Positions 41,985 through 51,844 of a stretch of 64,000 bases of DNA are shown here, one piece after another (the first letter of the stretch is position 1; every line of letters begins with the position of its first letter). Where the stretch lies: positions 218,848 to 282,847 of the forward strand of contig JACPZD010000001.1 in assembly GCA_016195665.1 (NCBI GenBank). Reading direction: 5' to 3'. This DNA comes from Gammaproteobacteria bacterium. GTDB lineage: Bacteria; Pseudomonadota; Gammaproteobacteria; SURF-13. The notes beneath the pieces are model-generated. The model did not search any database and was not told the DNA's origin. It worked only from the letters and a program-made list of their open reading frames with translations. A program made the position numbers and the translations under genes.

Positions 41985-42866
41985 TCACCCATATCGGCCG
42001 GTAATATAGTCTTCAGTCTGCTTCTTGCTCGGATTGGTGAAGATCAGCGTGGTGTCGCCAAACTCCACCAGCTCGCCCAGGTGCATGAAGGCAGTATAGT
42101 CGGAAACACGCGCCGCCTGCTGCATGTTGTGCGTGACGATGAAGATGGTAACCTTCTGCTTGAGGTCGGTGATCAACTCCTCGATGCTGGCCGTGGCGAT
42201 CGGGTCGAGCGCCGAGGTCGGCTCGTCGAACAGCAGAATCTCGGGGTCGGTGGCCAGGGCGCGGGCGATGCACAGGCGCTGCTGCTGGCCACCGGACAGG
42301 TTGAAGGCCAGGTCCTGGAGACGGTCCTTGACCTCGTCCCACAACGCAGCGCCGCGCAACGCCTCCTCAACCTTGTCGTCCAGCATCCCGCGGCGCTTGA
42401 TGTCGCGCACGCGTAGTCCGTAGGCAACGTTCTCGTAGATCGACTTGGGGAACGGGTTGGGCTTCTGGAATACCATCGAGATGCGCATGCGCACCTCGAT
42501 CGGGTCGACGTCCTTGCCCAAAATGTTGATGTTGTCCGGGTGAACGAGTATCTCGCCCTGGTAGCGGTTGCCCGGGTACAGGTCGTGCATGCGGTTGAAG
42601 CAGCGCAGGAACGTGGACTTGCCGCAGCCCGAGGCGCCGATCAGGGCGGTGACGTGCTTCTCGGCCAAGTCGAGATTGATGTTCTTGAGCGCCTGAACCG
42701 TGCCGCCGTAGTAGAAGTTGAGGTTGCGCGCCTGCGCCTTGCTCGGCGGCCGGACGGCTTTTGCCTCCGTCGTCCCGGCGCCCGGCGCGGGCGGCCTGGC
42801 CACCTGGCTGAAGTCGTACGCGGGGACGGTGGGTGGAGTGACATTCTGGATCTCGGATTTATTCAT
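41985..42866 (-). CDS. pstB: Phosphate ABC transporter ATPase
   Basis: The protein has 293 residues. A long Pro/Ala-rich N-terminal extension (about 45 residues) precedes a normal Pst[17 protein letters not shown], Walker [28 protein letters not shown], signature [15 protein letters not shown] and Walker [13 protein letters not shown]. It energises phosphate uptake with PstC and PstA. Confidence 0.96.
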   Translation of the reverse strand: MNKSEIQNVTPPTVPAYDFSQVARPPAPGAGTTEAKAVRPPSKAQARNLNFYYGGTVQALKNINLDLAEKHVTALIGASGCGKSTFLRCFNRMHDLYPGNRYQGEILVHPDNINILGKDVDPIEVRMRISMVFQKPNPFPKSIYENVAYGLRVRDIKRRGMLDDKVEEALRGAALWDEVKDRLQDLAFNLSGGQQQRLCIARALATDPEILLFDEPTSALDPIATASIEELITDLKQKVTIFIVTHNMQQAARVSDYTAFMHLGELVEFGDTTLIFTNPSKKQTEDYITGRYG

Positions 42867-42876
42867 GGTTCCCCTG

Positions 42877-43808
42877 TTACCATTTGATGCGCTTGCGGAA
42901 GCGGTAGCGGATGACGATGGCCGCGGCGTTCATGGCCAGCGTCATGACGATGATTACCACGCCGGCCGCCGCCGCGTTGTCCAGGAACGCGACCTGCGGC
43001 CGCGACACCCAGCTGAACATCTGGATCGGCAGCACCGTGAACGGCGCCATCAGCCAGTCGAACGACAGGAACGGGAACTCGCTCGTCACCGGCGACGGCG
43101 GCAGGAAGGCGATGAAGGTGAGCGCGCCGATGGTGATGATCGGCGCGGTCTCGCCGATGGCGCGCGCCATGCCGATGATCACGCCGGTCATGATGCCGGC
43201 CGTGGAGTAGGGCAGCACGTGGTGGCGTACGGCCTGCCACTTGGTGGCGCCCAAGGCGTAGGCCGCCTCGCGGATGCTGCCGGGAATGGCGCGGATCGCC
43301 TCGCGCGTGCCCACGATCACCACAGGCAGGATCAACAGGCCGAGGGTCAGGCCCGCGGCCAGGATGCTCTCGCCGAGGTCGAACTGGTACACGAACAGGC
43401 CGAGCGCCAGCAGGCCGTAGATGATGGACGGGACGCCGGCGAGGTTGGTGACGTTGATCTCGATCAGTTCGGTGATCCAGTTACGCGGCGCGTACTCCTC
43501 GAGGTAGATGCCGGCGGCGATCCCGAGCGGCACGCCGGCCAGGGCCGTGACCAGCATCACCAGGATGGTGCCGACCCAGGACGACAGGATGCCGGCCTCG
43601 GCCGCATTCCGCGAGGGAAAGGAGGTGAAGAACTGCCAAGTGAGCCGCCCCGAGCCGTCGAAGAGCAGATCGAGGAACAGCGCAATCAGCGTGACCACGC
43701 CGACCATCATCGCCAGCAGGCCGATGATGGCGAAGATCTGGTCCAACGCTTGTGCCGGCCGATGAGGGCGCGGATTTCATCGATCTTGGGATCGGACAGG
43801 CCGGACAT
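42877..43808 (-). CDS. pstA: Phosphate ABC transporter permease PstA (apparent frameshift near the start)
   Basis: From ATG 43808, which overlaps the pstC stop (TGATG), 22 codons read [20 protein letters not shown] then RW. The frame is then lost. The remainder ([18 protein letters not shown] onward, six helices, [21 protein letters not shown], the EAA-type loop [12 protein letters not shown]) continues in another frame from about 43746. One missing G in a TGGGAC context would restore a single ~310-residue protein. Either the base is a sequencing error, the gene is disrupted, or translation restarts at TTG 43746 or a later codon. The body of the protein is intact. Confidence 0.85.
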
Positions 43809-44722
43809 CAGTACACCTCCCTGAAGCGCCGGCGCAGCAGGTGGCCGATCACGTTGAACAGCAGCGTCATCAGCAGCAGCACCAGGCCGACCGCGAAGAT
43901 GCTCTGGTACTCGAGGCTGCCGTGCGGCAGGTCGCCGAGGCTCACCTGCACGATGTAGGCGGTGATGGTGGCGGCGCCTTCCATCGGGTTCAGGGTCAGG
44001 TTCGGCTGGGTGCCGGCGGCCACCGCCACCACCATGGTCTCGCCGACGGCGCGCGAGATGCCGAGAATATAGGCCGCGACGATGCCCGAGGTGGCGGCCG
44101 GCGTCACTACCCGGGTGGCGGTCTGGAAGCGCGTCGCGCCCATGGCATAGGAACCCTCGCGGATGTGCATCGGCACGGCGCGCATCGCGTCCTCGCTCAC
44201 CGAGCTCACGTACGGGATGATCATGATGCCCATCACGATGCCGGCGCCGAGCATGTTGAACCCGGGCAGGCCGGGGATGAAGGTCTGCAACAGCGGCGTG
44301 ACGAACAGCAGCGCGAAATAGCCATATACCACGGTCGGTACGCCCTCCAGCAGCTCAAGGAACGGCTTGACCGTCTCGCGTACCCGATGCGGGGCAAATT
44401 CGCTCAGATAGATCGCGGTGATGGTGCCGAGCGGTATGGCAACGGACAGCGCCACCGCCGCCACCACCAGGGTGCCGGTCACCAGCGGCAGCACGCCGAA
44501 GTGCTTGATGGAGAACAGCGGCGTCCACTCGGTGTCGGTCAGGAACTCGAAGATCGAGACATGCGCGAAGAAGCCCAGGGATTCGTACACCAGGATGACC
44601 GCAATGGCGATGGTTACGGCGACGGCGAAGAACGCCGCCATGAACAGGACGCCATGGATGATGCGCTCCGGCAGATGCCGCCGGATCTGATAAGCGAATC
44701 GGGAGGGTCCTTGCTGGTTCAT
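43808..44722 (-). CDS. pstC: Phosphate ABC transporter permease PstC
   Basis: The protein has 304 residues in six membrane helices, with ITAIYLSEFAPHRVRETVKP, the ELLEGVPTVVYGYFAL region, GATRFQTATRVVTPAA and the GISRAVGETMVVAVAAG ABC loop. It forms the membrane channel of the high-affinity phosphate importer with PstA. Confidence 0.95.
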   Translation of the reverse strand: MNQQGPSRFAYQIRRHLPERIIHGVLFMAAFFAVAVTIAIAVILVYESLGFFAHVSIFEFLTDTEWTPLFSIKHFGVLPLVTGTLVVAAVALSVAIPLGTITAIYLSEFAPHRVRETVKPFLELLEGVPTVVYGYFALLFVTPLLQTFIPGLPGFNMLGAGIVMGIMIIPYVSSVSEDAMRAVPMHIREGSYAMGATRFQTATRVVTPAATSGIVAAYILGISRAVGETMVVAVAAGTQPNLTLNPMEGAATITAYIVQVSLGDLPHGSLEYQSIFAVGLVLLLMTLLFNVIGHLLRRRFREVY

Positions 44723-44847
44723 TGACTCGGGGCCGGTTTACGAGCGAAATAATGATGGGAAACGGATGATAGGATACGATTATTACAATTAGATGACAAA
44801 CCGGGATGTCGGCCCTTGTACGGTCGATACCTAATCGAGGCCGGAAA

Positions 44848-44876
44848 AAATGAAGGGCGCCCTCTGGCGCCCTTCC
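44848..44876 (-). terminator. Terminator between pstS and pstC
   Basis: The stem GAAGGGCGCC / GGCGCCCTTC is followed on the minus strand by six T. It probably lets pstS be expressed above the membrane genes. Confidence 0.8.
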
Positions 44877-44903
44877 GCCGCGGAAAACCCAGATAACTCT
44901 GGA

Positions 44904-45959
44904 TTACAGCTTGCCCTCGCGCTGGAGCAGTTCCTCGACGCGGACGCCGACTTCGCTCTCACCGCCGAAGCCCGTACCCAGTTTCTTGCCGTTGAAGTTC
45001 TTCATCGCCTGGTCATAGTGCGCCTGTGAGAGCGGCACATAGCCCACTTCCTTGACCAGCTTCGGGGCGTTCTTCAGGTAGAAGTTCACGAACTCCTTCA
45101 CTTCCGGCTTTTCCATGGATTTGGCGTTCACATAGATGAAGATCGGACGCGCCAGCGGCTGGTAGGTGCCCGCCATGACCGTCTCGAGCGAGGGTTCAAC
45201 CGCCTTGGTGGCGCCCTTGGCGATGATCGGCACCGCGTTCAGCTTGTCCTTGTTCTCCACGTAATAGGCCAGGCCGAAATAGCCTAAGGCGTACTTGTCG
45301 CGCGACACGCCCTGCACCAGCACGTTGTCGTCCTCGCTCGCGGTGTAGTCGCCGCGCGAGGCCTTCTCCTTGCCGTTGATGGCGCTGGTGAAGTAGTCGA
45401 AGGTGCCCGAGTCGGTGCCGGCCCCGAACAGCGCCAGCTTTTCATTCGGCCACTTGGGATTGACGTCGCTCCATTTCATGATCTTGTCCTGGGCTTCCGG
45501 CTCCCACATCTTCTTGAGCTCTTCCACGGTCGCGCTCTTGAGCCAGTCGTTCTTCGGGTTCACGACCACGGTCAGGGCGTCGAACGCCACCGGCAGCTCG
45601 ATGTACTCCACACCGTTGGGGCCGATGCGCGGGCCGCTGACCACTGTAGTACCGTCAAAACCGGCCTTTTTACAGGCTTCCATCTCTTTCGCCAGGATCG
45701 GACGCGAGGCATCCGAGATGTCGGTGTCGCCGCGGCAGAACTTCTTGAAACCGCCGCCGGTGCCGGAGATACCCACCGTCACCTGTAGGCCTTTGTTGGC
45801 CTTCTGAAACTCCTCCGCCACCGCCTCGGTGATGGGGAACACGGTGCTGGAACCATCTATTTTAATGATCTCAGCCGCCAACGCGGGCAGGCCCGGCAAC
45901 ATCCCCGCCGTGAAGACGAGTGCACTGAGGCTGTTTATTAGTATCTTTCTGCTGTTCAT
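44904..45959 (-). CDS. pstS: Phosphate-binding protein PstS
   Basis: The protein has 351 residues from ATG 45959 behind GGAGGG. A signal peptide ends near PALAAE. The phosphate site motifs are DGSSTVFPITEAVAEEF, ISGTGGGFKKFCRGDTDISD and GAGTDSGTFDYFTSA. It is the periplasmic receptor of the Pst importer and is preceded by a Pho box. Confidence 0.96.
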   Translation of the reverse strand: MNSRKILINSLSALVFTAGMLPGLPALAAEIIKIDGSSTVFPITEAVAEEFQKANKGLQVTVGISGTGGGFKKFCRGDTDISDASRPILAKEMEACKKAGFDGTTVVSGPRIGPNGVEYIELPVAFDALTVVVNPKNDWLKSATVEELKKMWEPEAQDKIMKWSDVNPKWPNEKLALFGAGTDSGTFDYFTSAINGKEKASRGDYTASEDDNVLVQGVSRDKYALGYFGLAYYVENKDKLNAVPIIAKGATKAVEPSLETVMAGTYQPLARPIFIYVNAKSMEKPEVKEFVNFYLKNAPKLVKEVGYVPLSQAHYDQAMKNFNGKKLGTGFGGESEVGVRVEELLQREGKL

Positions 45960-46030
45960 CGAAAACCCTCCATAAAGTTCAAAATTAATCAACTAGGACG
46001 CTAAACTGGGACATATGATCTCAGGCAAAT

Positions 46031-46048
46031 ATGACAATTTAATGAAAG
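46031..46048 (-). promoter_or_regulatory. Pho box upstream of pstS
   Basis: The minus strand reads CTTTCATTAAATTGTCAT: two CTGTCAT-like heptamers with a four-base AT spacer, 72 bases upstream of the pstS ATG. Apart from this, 45960-46295 holds only the divergent leader of the P-type ATPase gene. Confidence 0.75.
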
Positions 46049-46295
46049 CCCTCGCATCTTATTCCCTGTACAGGCAACTCCTGCCAAACAGTTGAATTTG
46101 TTTGGGGTTTAACCGGACGGTAGTGCCTTATTTAAGTCACGGCGGCCTGCTTGCGAGAGTATTTCCATGCTCTGCATCAAGATCTTCCGCGCATCCGCCG
46201 GCGCTGGCATTGTCATCTTACTGTCACACCCCTGCCAAGCCAAGTGAGGTAACATCAGCCGGTACGCACAAGAAGGACAGGAGGCAAGGGGGGTC

Positions 46296-49200
46296 ATGTC
46301 GCAGGTCATTGTACTTGAGGCGCATCGCCAGGCGCGCCGGGCCGATACCGGCAGGACAGAGAAGCACGGCGTTGGCGGCCAGCCGGCGCATGTGCCGCTG
46401 TCCATACTCCCCGGGCGCGTGCGCTACCGGGTCCCGGCGCTGTATCGCTCGGCAGGGCTCAAGCAGCGCATCGAGGATCAGCTCAGCGGCCACAATCATA
46501 TCGTTTTCGTCTCGGCCAATGTCCTCACCGGCAGCGTTCTGATCCTGTTCGAGCATGGCCGCGATCCGGCCGCGGTCGCTGCGTTGCTCGAATTCGCGGT
46601 GTTCGGGGAGGTGTCGGCAGCCTCCGGCCCGGTTCGTACAGCAGCGCGCGCTACCGCCCCGGCGAAAGTATTGCGAGCGCGCCTGCGCCGACTCATTCCG
46701 CACAAGAAATCTCAGGAAATCCGACCGTGGCACCGGCTGAAGGCAGACGAGGTGCTGGCGGCGCTCGGCGGGACGCGCACCGGGTTCACACTGACGCAGG
46801 TGCAGGAGCGCCTGAAACAATACGGCCCGAATCTTCTGCCGGAGGCCGCGCCGCGCTCCGAGCTCGGCATGTTTCTCGGCCAGTTCCACTCACTGCCGGT
46901 GGCGCTGCTCGGCGCCTCGGCCGTGGTGTCGGTGCTCACCGGCGGACTGGCCGACGCACTCGTGATCCTGGGTGTGGTCATGATCAATGCGACACTCGGT
47001 TATGTCACCGAGTCGCAGGCAGAGAAGACCATCAGGTTACTCACCGGCCCGATGCAGCCGTTCGCTCTCACCATCCGTGCCGGCGTACTGCAGACCGTGC
47101 CGGCGGCGGAGTTGGTGGCCGGCGACCTGCTGGTGCTCTCGCCCGGCAATACCATCGCGGCCGACGCGCGCCTCATCGAGGCGCGTCGCCTCACGGTGGA
47201 CGAATCGAGCCTTACCGGCGAGAGCATGCCGGCGGCCAAGCACGCTGCGCGCCTCGCGGGCATGGATGTGCCGCTCGCCGATCGCGCCAACATGGTGTAT
47301 CGCGGCACGCTGGTCACCGGCGGGCAGGGACTGGCGGTGGTGGTGGCCACCGGCGCCGCCAGCGAGATTGGCCGCATCCAGCAGCTTGCCGGCGAGGCGC
47401 AGTCGCCGGAAACCCCGATGGAGCGGCAACTGCGCGTGCTCGGCAACCAGGTGGTGTGGATCGCCATCGGTGTGTGTGGCGGGGTATTCGTGGTCGGATT
47501 GGTGCGCGGCTATGGCGCCCTGCAGATGCTCAAGACCGCCGTGTCACTCGCGGTGGCGGCCGTGCCCGAGGGCCTGCCGACGGTCGCGACCACGACGCTC
47601 GCGCTCGGTCTGCGCAACATGCACCGGCAGAAAGTTCTGATCCGTCACCTTGAGGCGGTCGAGACCCTGGGCGCGGTACAGACCATCTGCCTCGACAAGA
47701 CCGGTACGCTCACCCTCAACCGCATGTCGGTCACGGTGCTGTATAGCGACATGCATCGTCTGTCGGTGGCAGGCGGGCGCATCCTGCACGACGGCCGGGA
47801 ACTGGATGTCGACGCACATCCCGGACTGCAACGCCTGATCTCGGTCGCGGTGCTGTGCAACGAGACCGAGATCAACGGCCATGCCGGCGCGCAGGTGCTG
47901 AATGGCTCGCCCACCGAGAACGCGCTGGTGCACATGGCGCTCGGCGCCGGCCTGGACTTGATCGGGTTGCGCGCGCGGCATGCGCGCGTACGCATCGACT
48001 ACCGCGCCGAGAACCATCTGTACATGAGCACGCTGCACGAGCTTGCGCCCGGCAGGCGGCTGCTCGCCGTCAAGGGCAGTCCGGGCGAGGTACTGGCGCT
48101 GTGCGGTTTCGCGCTGCGTAACGGTGTACCGGAAGCGCTTGGCGATGAGCAGCGTCAGGCGATCCTGGACGAGAACGAGCGCATGGCCGGCGAGGCCTTG
48201 CGCGTGCTGGGCATCGCCTATGCCGAAGTGGATGGAGAGACGTCCGCGCCCGAGGGCAGTCTCGTATGGCTCGGGCTGGTCGGCATGGCCGATCCGGTGC
48301 GTGCCGGCGTGCCGGACCTGATCCACCAGTTCCACGCGGCCGGCATCGAGACGGTGATGATCACCGGCGACCAGAGCCCGACCGCGCATGCCATCGGCCG
48401 GCAGCTGAACCTGAGCGGCAGCGAACGGCTCGACATTCTCGATTCCTCCCACCTCGAGAGCGTCGAACCGGCGATGCTCGCGGCGCTCGCGCAGCGCGTG
48501 CACGTGTTCGCGCGCGTCAGCCCGTCGCACAAGCTGCGCATCGTCGAGGCGCTGCAGCGCGCCGGCAAGGTGGTGGCCATGACCGGCGACGGCATCAACG
48601 ACGCCCCGGCGCTCAAGGCCGCGGACATCGGCATCGCCATGGGCCGCTCCGGCACCGACGTGGCGCGTGAAGTGGCGGACGTGGTGCTCGAAGACGACAA
48701 CCTCGAGACCCTGATCGTGGCCGTGTCCCAGGGGCGCACCATCTACGCCAACATCCGTAAGTCGGTGCACTTCCTGCTGTCGACCAACATCAGCGAGATC
48801 GCGGTCATGTTCGGCGCCATCGCGCTCGGGCTCGGCCAGCCGCTCAATCCGATGCAGCTCCTGTGGATCAACCTGATCACCGACATCTTCCCCGGGCTGG
48901 CGCTGGCGCTCGAGCCGCCCGAGCCGGACGTGCTCGAGAATCCGCCGCGCGATCCGGCCGAGCCGATCGTGCGCCCAGCCGACTTCCGGCGCATCCTGTT
49001 CGAGGCCGGCGCCCTGAGCGCCGGCACGCTCGCCGCCTACGGTTATGGCGTGGCGCGTTACGGCATCGGGCCGCAGGCCGGGACGCTCGCCTTCATGGGG
49101 CTCACGAGCGCCCAGCTGGCGCACGCCGTGAGCTGCCGCTCCGAACGCCACAGCGTGTTCGGCGCCGAGAGGCTGCCACCCAATCGGTATCTTACGACTG

Positions 49201-49382
49201 CGGTAAGCGCTTCGCTCGCGCTGCAGGCAGTGACCGCGTTCGTGCCGGGGCTGCGCCGGTTCCTCGGGCTCACACCGGTCACGCTTACCGACGGCGCGGT
49301 CATCGGTGCCGCGGCACTGCTGCCGTTTGTGGTGAATGAGGCGAGCAAGCCGCGGGTGCGGCGCATGGGAGGTGAAAAGTGA
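46296..49382 (+). CDS. P-type cation ATPase with N-terminal HMA2-like domain
   Basis: The protein has 1028 residues. Residues ~35-110 form an HMA2-like domain (LPGRVRYRVPAL ... VSANVLTGSVLILFEHG) without a CxxC. A P2-type (calcium/cation) ATPase follows: ESSLTGES actuator loop, membrane motif AVPEGLPTVATTTLALG, phosphorylation site DKTGTLT near 467, MTGDGINDAPALKAADIGIAMG and C-terminal helices (NLITDIFPGLALALEPPEPD). The PEGLP form rather than CPC points to Ca2+/Mn2+-like substrates, not copper. GGGGGG lies before the ATG. The stop overlaps the next gene (GTGA). Confidence 0.9.
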   Translation: MSQVIVLEAHRQARRADTGRTEKHGVGGQPAHVPLSILPGRVRYRVPALYRSAGLKQRIEDQLSGHNHIVFVSANVLTGSVLILFEHGRDPAAVAALLEFAVFGEVSAASGPVRTAARATAPAKVLRARLRRLIPHKKSQEIRPWHRLKADEVLAALGGTRTGFTLTQVQERLKQYGPNLLPEAAPRSELGMFLGQFHSLPVALLGASAVVSVLTGGLADALVILGVVMINATLGYVTESQAEKTIRLLTGPMQPFALTIRAGVLQTVPAAELVAGDLLVLSPGNTIAADARLIEARRLTVDESSLTGESMPAAKHAARLAGMDVPLADRANMVYRGTLVTGGQGLAVVVATGAASEIGRIQQLAGEAQSPETPMERQLRVLGNQVVWIAIGVCGGVFVVGLVRGYGALQMLKTAVSLAVAAVPEGLPTVATTTLALGLRNMHRQKVLIRHLEAVETLGAVQTICLDKTGTLTLNRMSVTVLYSDMHRLSVAGGRILHDGRELDVDAHPGLQRLISVAVLCNETEINGHAGAQVLNGSPTENALVHMALGAGLDLIGLRARHARVRIDYRAENHLYMSTLHELAPGRRLLAVKGSPGEVLALCGFALRNGVPEALGDEQRQAILDENERMAGEALRVLGIAYAEVDGETSAPEGSLVWLGLVGMADPVRAGVPDLIHQFHAAGIETVMITGDQSPTAHAIGRQLNLSGSERLDILDSSHLESVEPAMLAALAQRVHVFARVSPSHKLRIVEALQRAGKVVAMTGDGINDAPALKAADIGIAMGRSGTDVAREVADVVLEDDNLETLIVAVSQGRTIYANIRKSVHFLLSTNISEIAVMFGAIALGLGQPLNPMQLLWINLITDIFPGLALALEPPEPDVLENPPRDPAEPIVRPADFRRILFEAGALSAGTLAAYGYGVARYGIGPQAGTLAFMGLTSAQLAHAVSCRSERHSVFGAERLPPNRYLTTAVSASLALQAVTAFVPGLRRFLGLTPVTLTDGAVIGAAALLPFVVNEASKPRVRRMGGEK

Positions 49383-50590
49383 GGCAGGATTTCGTGTTCA
49401 TCTCCGAGTCAGTGACCGAGGGTCACCCGGACAAGCTCTGCGACCAGATCTCGGATGCGGTGCTCGACCAGTTTTTACGCGAAGATCCACAGGCGCATGC
49501 GATCGTCGAGTGTGCGGTGTCCACCGGCGTGGTGTTTGTCGCGGCGCGCTACCGCTCACGCACCCTGGTGGATATCCCGCACATCGCGCGCCAGGTGATT
49601 CGCGAGGTCGGTTACGACGACAAGGACTTCAATGCGCGCACCAGCAGCATTCTCACCAGCCTGAACGAGTTGCCGCCCGAGGCGCCGGGTGCGGACGAGT
49701 CCGCGCTCAGCGACGCGCAGATCGAGGCGGTCACCGCGCGCAACACCGCCACGCTGTTTGGTTACGCCTGCACCCAGACGCCGGCGTTTCTGCCGCTACC
49801 GATCTGGCTGGCGCACAAACTGGCGCGCCGCCTGAGCGCCGTGCGCCTCACGCGCCAATTGCCGTACCTGCGGCCGGACGCCAAGGCGCAGGTGGCGGTC
49901 GTGTTCCGCAATCGCCGGCCGGTGCGCATTCATTCCATCACGCTGCTCGTGAGCCACATCTCAAACGGCGTGCCTCCGGCCGCACAACTGGAGCAGGCGT
50001 TGCGCGAGCACGTGATCGAGCCGGTGTTCCGCGATGAGCCGGTGCGGCCGGACGCCGACACACGCGTCTACGTGAATCCCGAGGGGCCGTTCGAGATCGG
50101 CGGACCGTCGGTGCACGCCGGACTCACCGGGCGTAAGAACGCGATCGACACCTACGGTGAGTACGCGCGTCACAGCGGTGCGGCGCTGTCCGGCAAGGAC
50201 CCGTCGCGCATCGACCGCACCGGCGCCTACGCCGCGCGCTACGCCGCCAAGAACATAGTGGCGGCCGGGCTCGCGGATGAGTGCGAGGTGTTGCTGTCGT
50301 ACACCATCGGCCAGGCGCGTCCGGTGAGCGTGCAGGTCGAAACCTTCGGCACCGGGCGGATGAGCGACATGGAGATCGGCGCGCGCATTGAGGCGCAGTT
50401 CGATTTCCGCCCGGCGGCGATCATGCGCGCCTTCAACCTGCGGCGGCTGCCGGCGCTGACCAAAGGCGGTTTTTACCGGCGGCTCGCCGCCTACGGACAT
50501 GTCGGGCGCATGGATATCGGGCTGCCGTGGGAGCGCACCGACAAGACAGCGGTATTGGTTCTCTCTAGAGATTCAGCGAAAAGGGGATAA
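49379..50590 (+). CDS. Divergent S-adenosylmethionine synthetase-like protein
   Basis: The protein has 403 residues, starting at GTG 49379 inside the ATPase stop. It is recognisable as MetK by TEGHPDKLCDQISDAVLDQ, LPYLRPDAKAQV, GLTGRK and GKDPSRIDRTGAYAARYAAK. Several positions normally fixed are changed: the GAGDQG segment before the FGYA motif is replaced by ARNTATLFGYA, GDCGLTGRK is VHAGLTGRK (the Asp is lost), and GGGAFSGKD is SGAALSGKD. From family knowledge those positions contact the substrates, so activity is doubtful or altered. Coupling to a cation ATPase argues for a special role, not general SAM supply. Confidence 0.8.
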   Translation: MRQDFVFISESVTEGHPDKLCDQISDAVLDQFLREDPQAHAIVECAVSTGVVFVAARYRSRTLVDIPHIARQVIREVGYDDKDFNARTSSILTSLNELPPEAPGADESALSDAQIEAVTARNTATLFGYACTQTPAFLPLPIWLAHKLARRLSAVRLTRQLPYLRPDAKAQVAVVFRNRRPVRIHSITLLVSHISNGVPPAAQLEQALREHVIEPVFRDEPVRPDADTRVYVNPEGPFEIGGPSVHAGLTGRKNAIDTYGEYARHSGAALSGKDPSRIDRTGAYAARYAAKNIVAAGLADECEVLLSYTIGQARPVSVQVETFGTGRMSDMEIGARIEAQFDFRPAAIMRAFNLRRLPALTKGGFYRRLAAYGHVGRMDIGLPWERTDKTAVLVLSRDSAKRG

Positions 50591-50594
50591 ATAT

Positions 50595-50813
50595 ATGGAA
50601 ACGGCGGTTTACGAGGACGATAAGGAGCGCAGGCAGCATCTCGGTGCGATTCACGAGATCGCGCGTATGAGCGGGAGGCCGGAAAGCGAGGTGGGGAAGG
50701 TCTATGAGGTCGAGCTATCGAAGCTCAAGCGGACGGCGCGGGTGAAGATTTTCCTGCCGGTGCTGGCGTGCCGCATGGTCATGCAGAACCTGCGGCACTT
50801 GCCCCAGGTGTAA
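50595..50813 (+). CDS. DUF3562-like small protein
   Basis: The protein has 72 residues from ATG 50595 with AGGGG upstream. The pattern HLGAIHEIARMSGRPESEVGK, VYEVELSKLKRTARVKIFLPV matches DUF3562 proteins of unknown function. It is helical and has no membrane segment. It is the last plus-strand gene of the ATPase-MetK unit. Confidence 0.7.
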   Translation: METAVYEDDKERRQHLGAIHEIARMSGRPESEVGKVYEVELSKLKRTARVKIFLPVLACRMVMQNLRHLPQV

Positions 50814-50820
50814 CGCGGAC

Positions 50821-51192
50821 CTACAGGATCGCGCCGATCAGCGCCAGCGCCGAGCGTTCCACCGCCTTCTCCAGCGCCATACCAAACAGCGCCTTGCCGA
50901 GCACATCGCCGGCGCGCGAGGCCATGGCGGGCAGCTGGTGGTCGGCGTGCTGCACCAACTCCGGCTGGTAGTAACCGCGCAAGGCAAGCGCATCGAGAAT
51001 CGTTTCCGCGCTCACGGCGTCGCGTTGATAACCCACCGTGATGCTGCCGGTCACACTGTTGGCGCGCGCCGCGGTAACACCCTCGATCGTCAGCACGAAG
51101 GCCTCAGCCGCTTCCGCGTGTAGCTCGTCGCGCTTGATCTGCGGGGTACGAATACGCAGCCGCCCGGGAACATGATGAATATAGTGCGCCAT
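50821..51192 (-). CDS. HMA2-domain protein
   Basis: The protein has 123 residues. The N-terminal domain HHVPGRLRIRTPQIKRD ... ARANSVTGSITVGYQ shares the GR-[LV]-R-x-R and N-x-[VL]-TGS signature with the N-terminus of the P-type ATPase and the protein at 53401-53877. No metal-binding CxxC is present. The C-terminal ~45 residues are Ala-rich and hydrophobic. It may dock on the ATPase. Confidence 0.75.
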   Translation of the reverse strand: MAHYIHHVPGRLRIRTPQIKRDELHAEAAEAFVLTIEGVTAARANSVTGSITVGYQRDAVSAETILDALALRGYYQPELVQHADHQLPAMASRAGDVLGKALFGMALEKAVERSALALIGAIL

Positions 51193-51289
51193 AGTTCGCT
51201 CCTTAGATACAAGTCATTCAACTCCTATCGCGGACTATGGTACCCATGGATGCATGACAGTTTGATGAAGGCTCCCGCCCTCCGTGGTT

Positions 51290-51650
51290 CTAAATGACCA
51301 GCCAAGTGACAAGCGTGAAGTACACGAGCAGGCTCAGGACATCCTGTATGATGGTCGCCACCGGCCGCTGCCAGGCGCAGGCCGCCGAACGCCACATGCC
51401 ACCAGCCCGAGCGTCAGGCCGATCAGCATGCCGGTGGCGAGATCGCCCAGAATCAGGCGAAGCAGCGGAGCATGGTTGAAGGACAGTCCGCACACCGCGA
51501 TGGCCTCGCTCTGGGTGCCGATGGCGTTCGTCAGGTACACGATGCTCGGCACGAAGAATGCGATCGTCAACGCGCGGCCAGTGTCTGCTCAAAGCGCGAC
51601 ACGGGGCACGGGAACTAATGGTGCCAGCAGCACCATGGATGTGGATGGTG
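51290..51650 (-). pseudogene. Decayed MgtE-type divalent cation transporter
   Basis: Pieces of the MgtE membrane domain occur in different minus-strand frames: VSRFEQTLAAR, then after a one-base shift LTIAFFVPSIVYLTNAIGTQ and LILGDLATGMLIGLTLGLVA, then after a deletion and another shift PVATIIQDVLSLLVYF. The N-terminal domains are absent. It is dead, but indicates an earlier Mg2+/divalent-cation transporter in this island. No other gene is seen in 51193-51844. Confidence 0.7.
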
Positions 51651-51844
51651 CGGCCGTTCCCTCAGGTTGGTCGCTCGTGGAAGATGTGGTGAACCTCCAA
51701 CTCAATCACGATATTGCCCTTCTGGAATCGGGTGCTGTTTTCGGCACGAGCCCGCAGAAATCCCTTCCGCACTCGTGACAGTCAACGACGCGATGCTGCG
51801 AACGAACCGTATGGCAAGACGCAATAGATACCCCCACTGGTTTG

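Noticed and set aside
42718..44725. Long His/Asp-rich plus-strand frames opposite pstA and pstC
   Set aside because: They are antisense to conserved permease genes; the composition reflects reversed membrane-helix codons.
47544..49151. 535-codon open frame opposite the P-type ATPase
   Set aside because: It is a shadow of the ATPase coding strand; its His/Arg/Asp-rich composition comes from the reverse complement.
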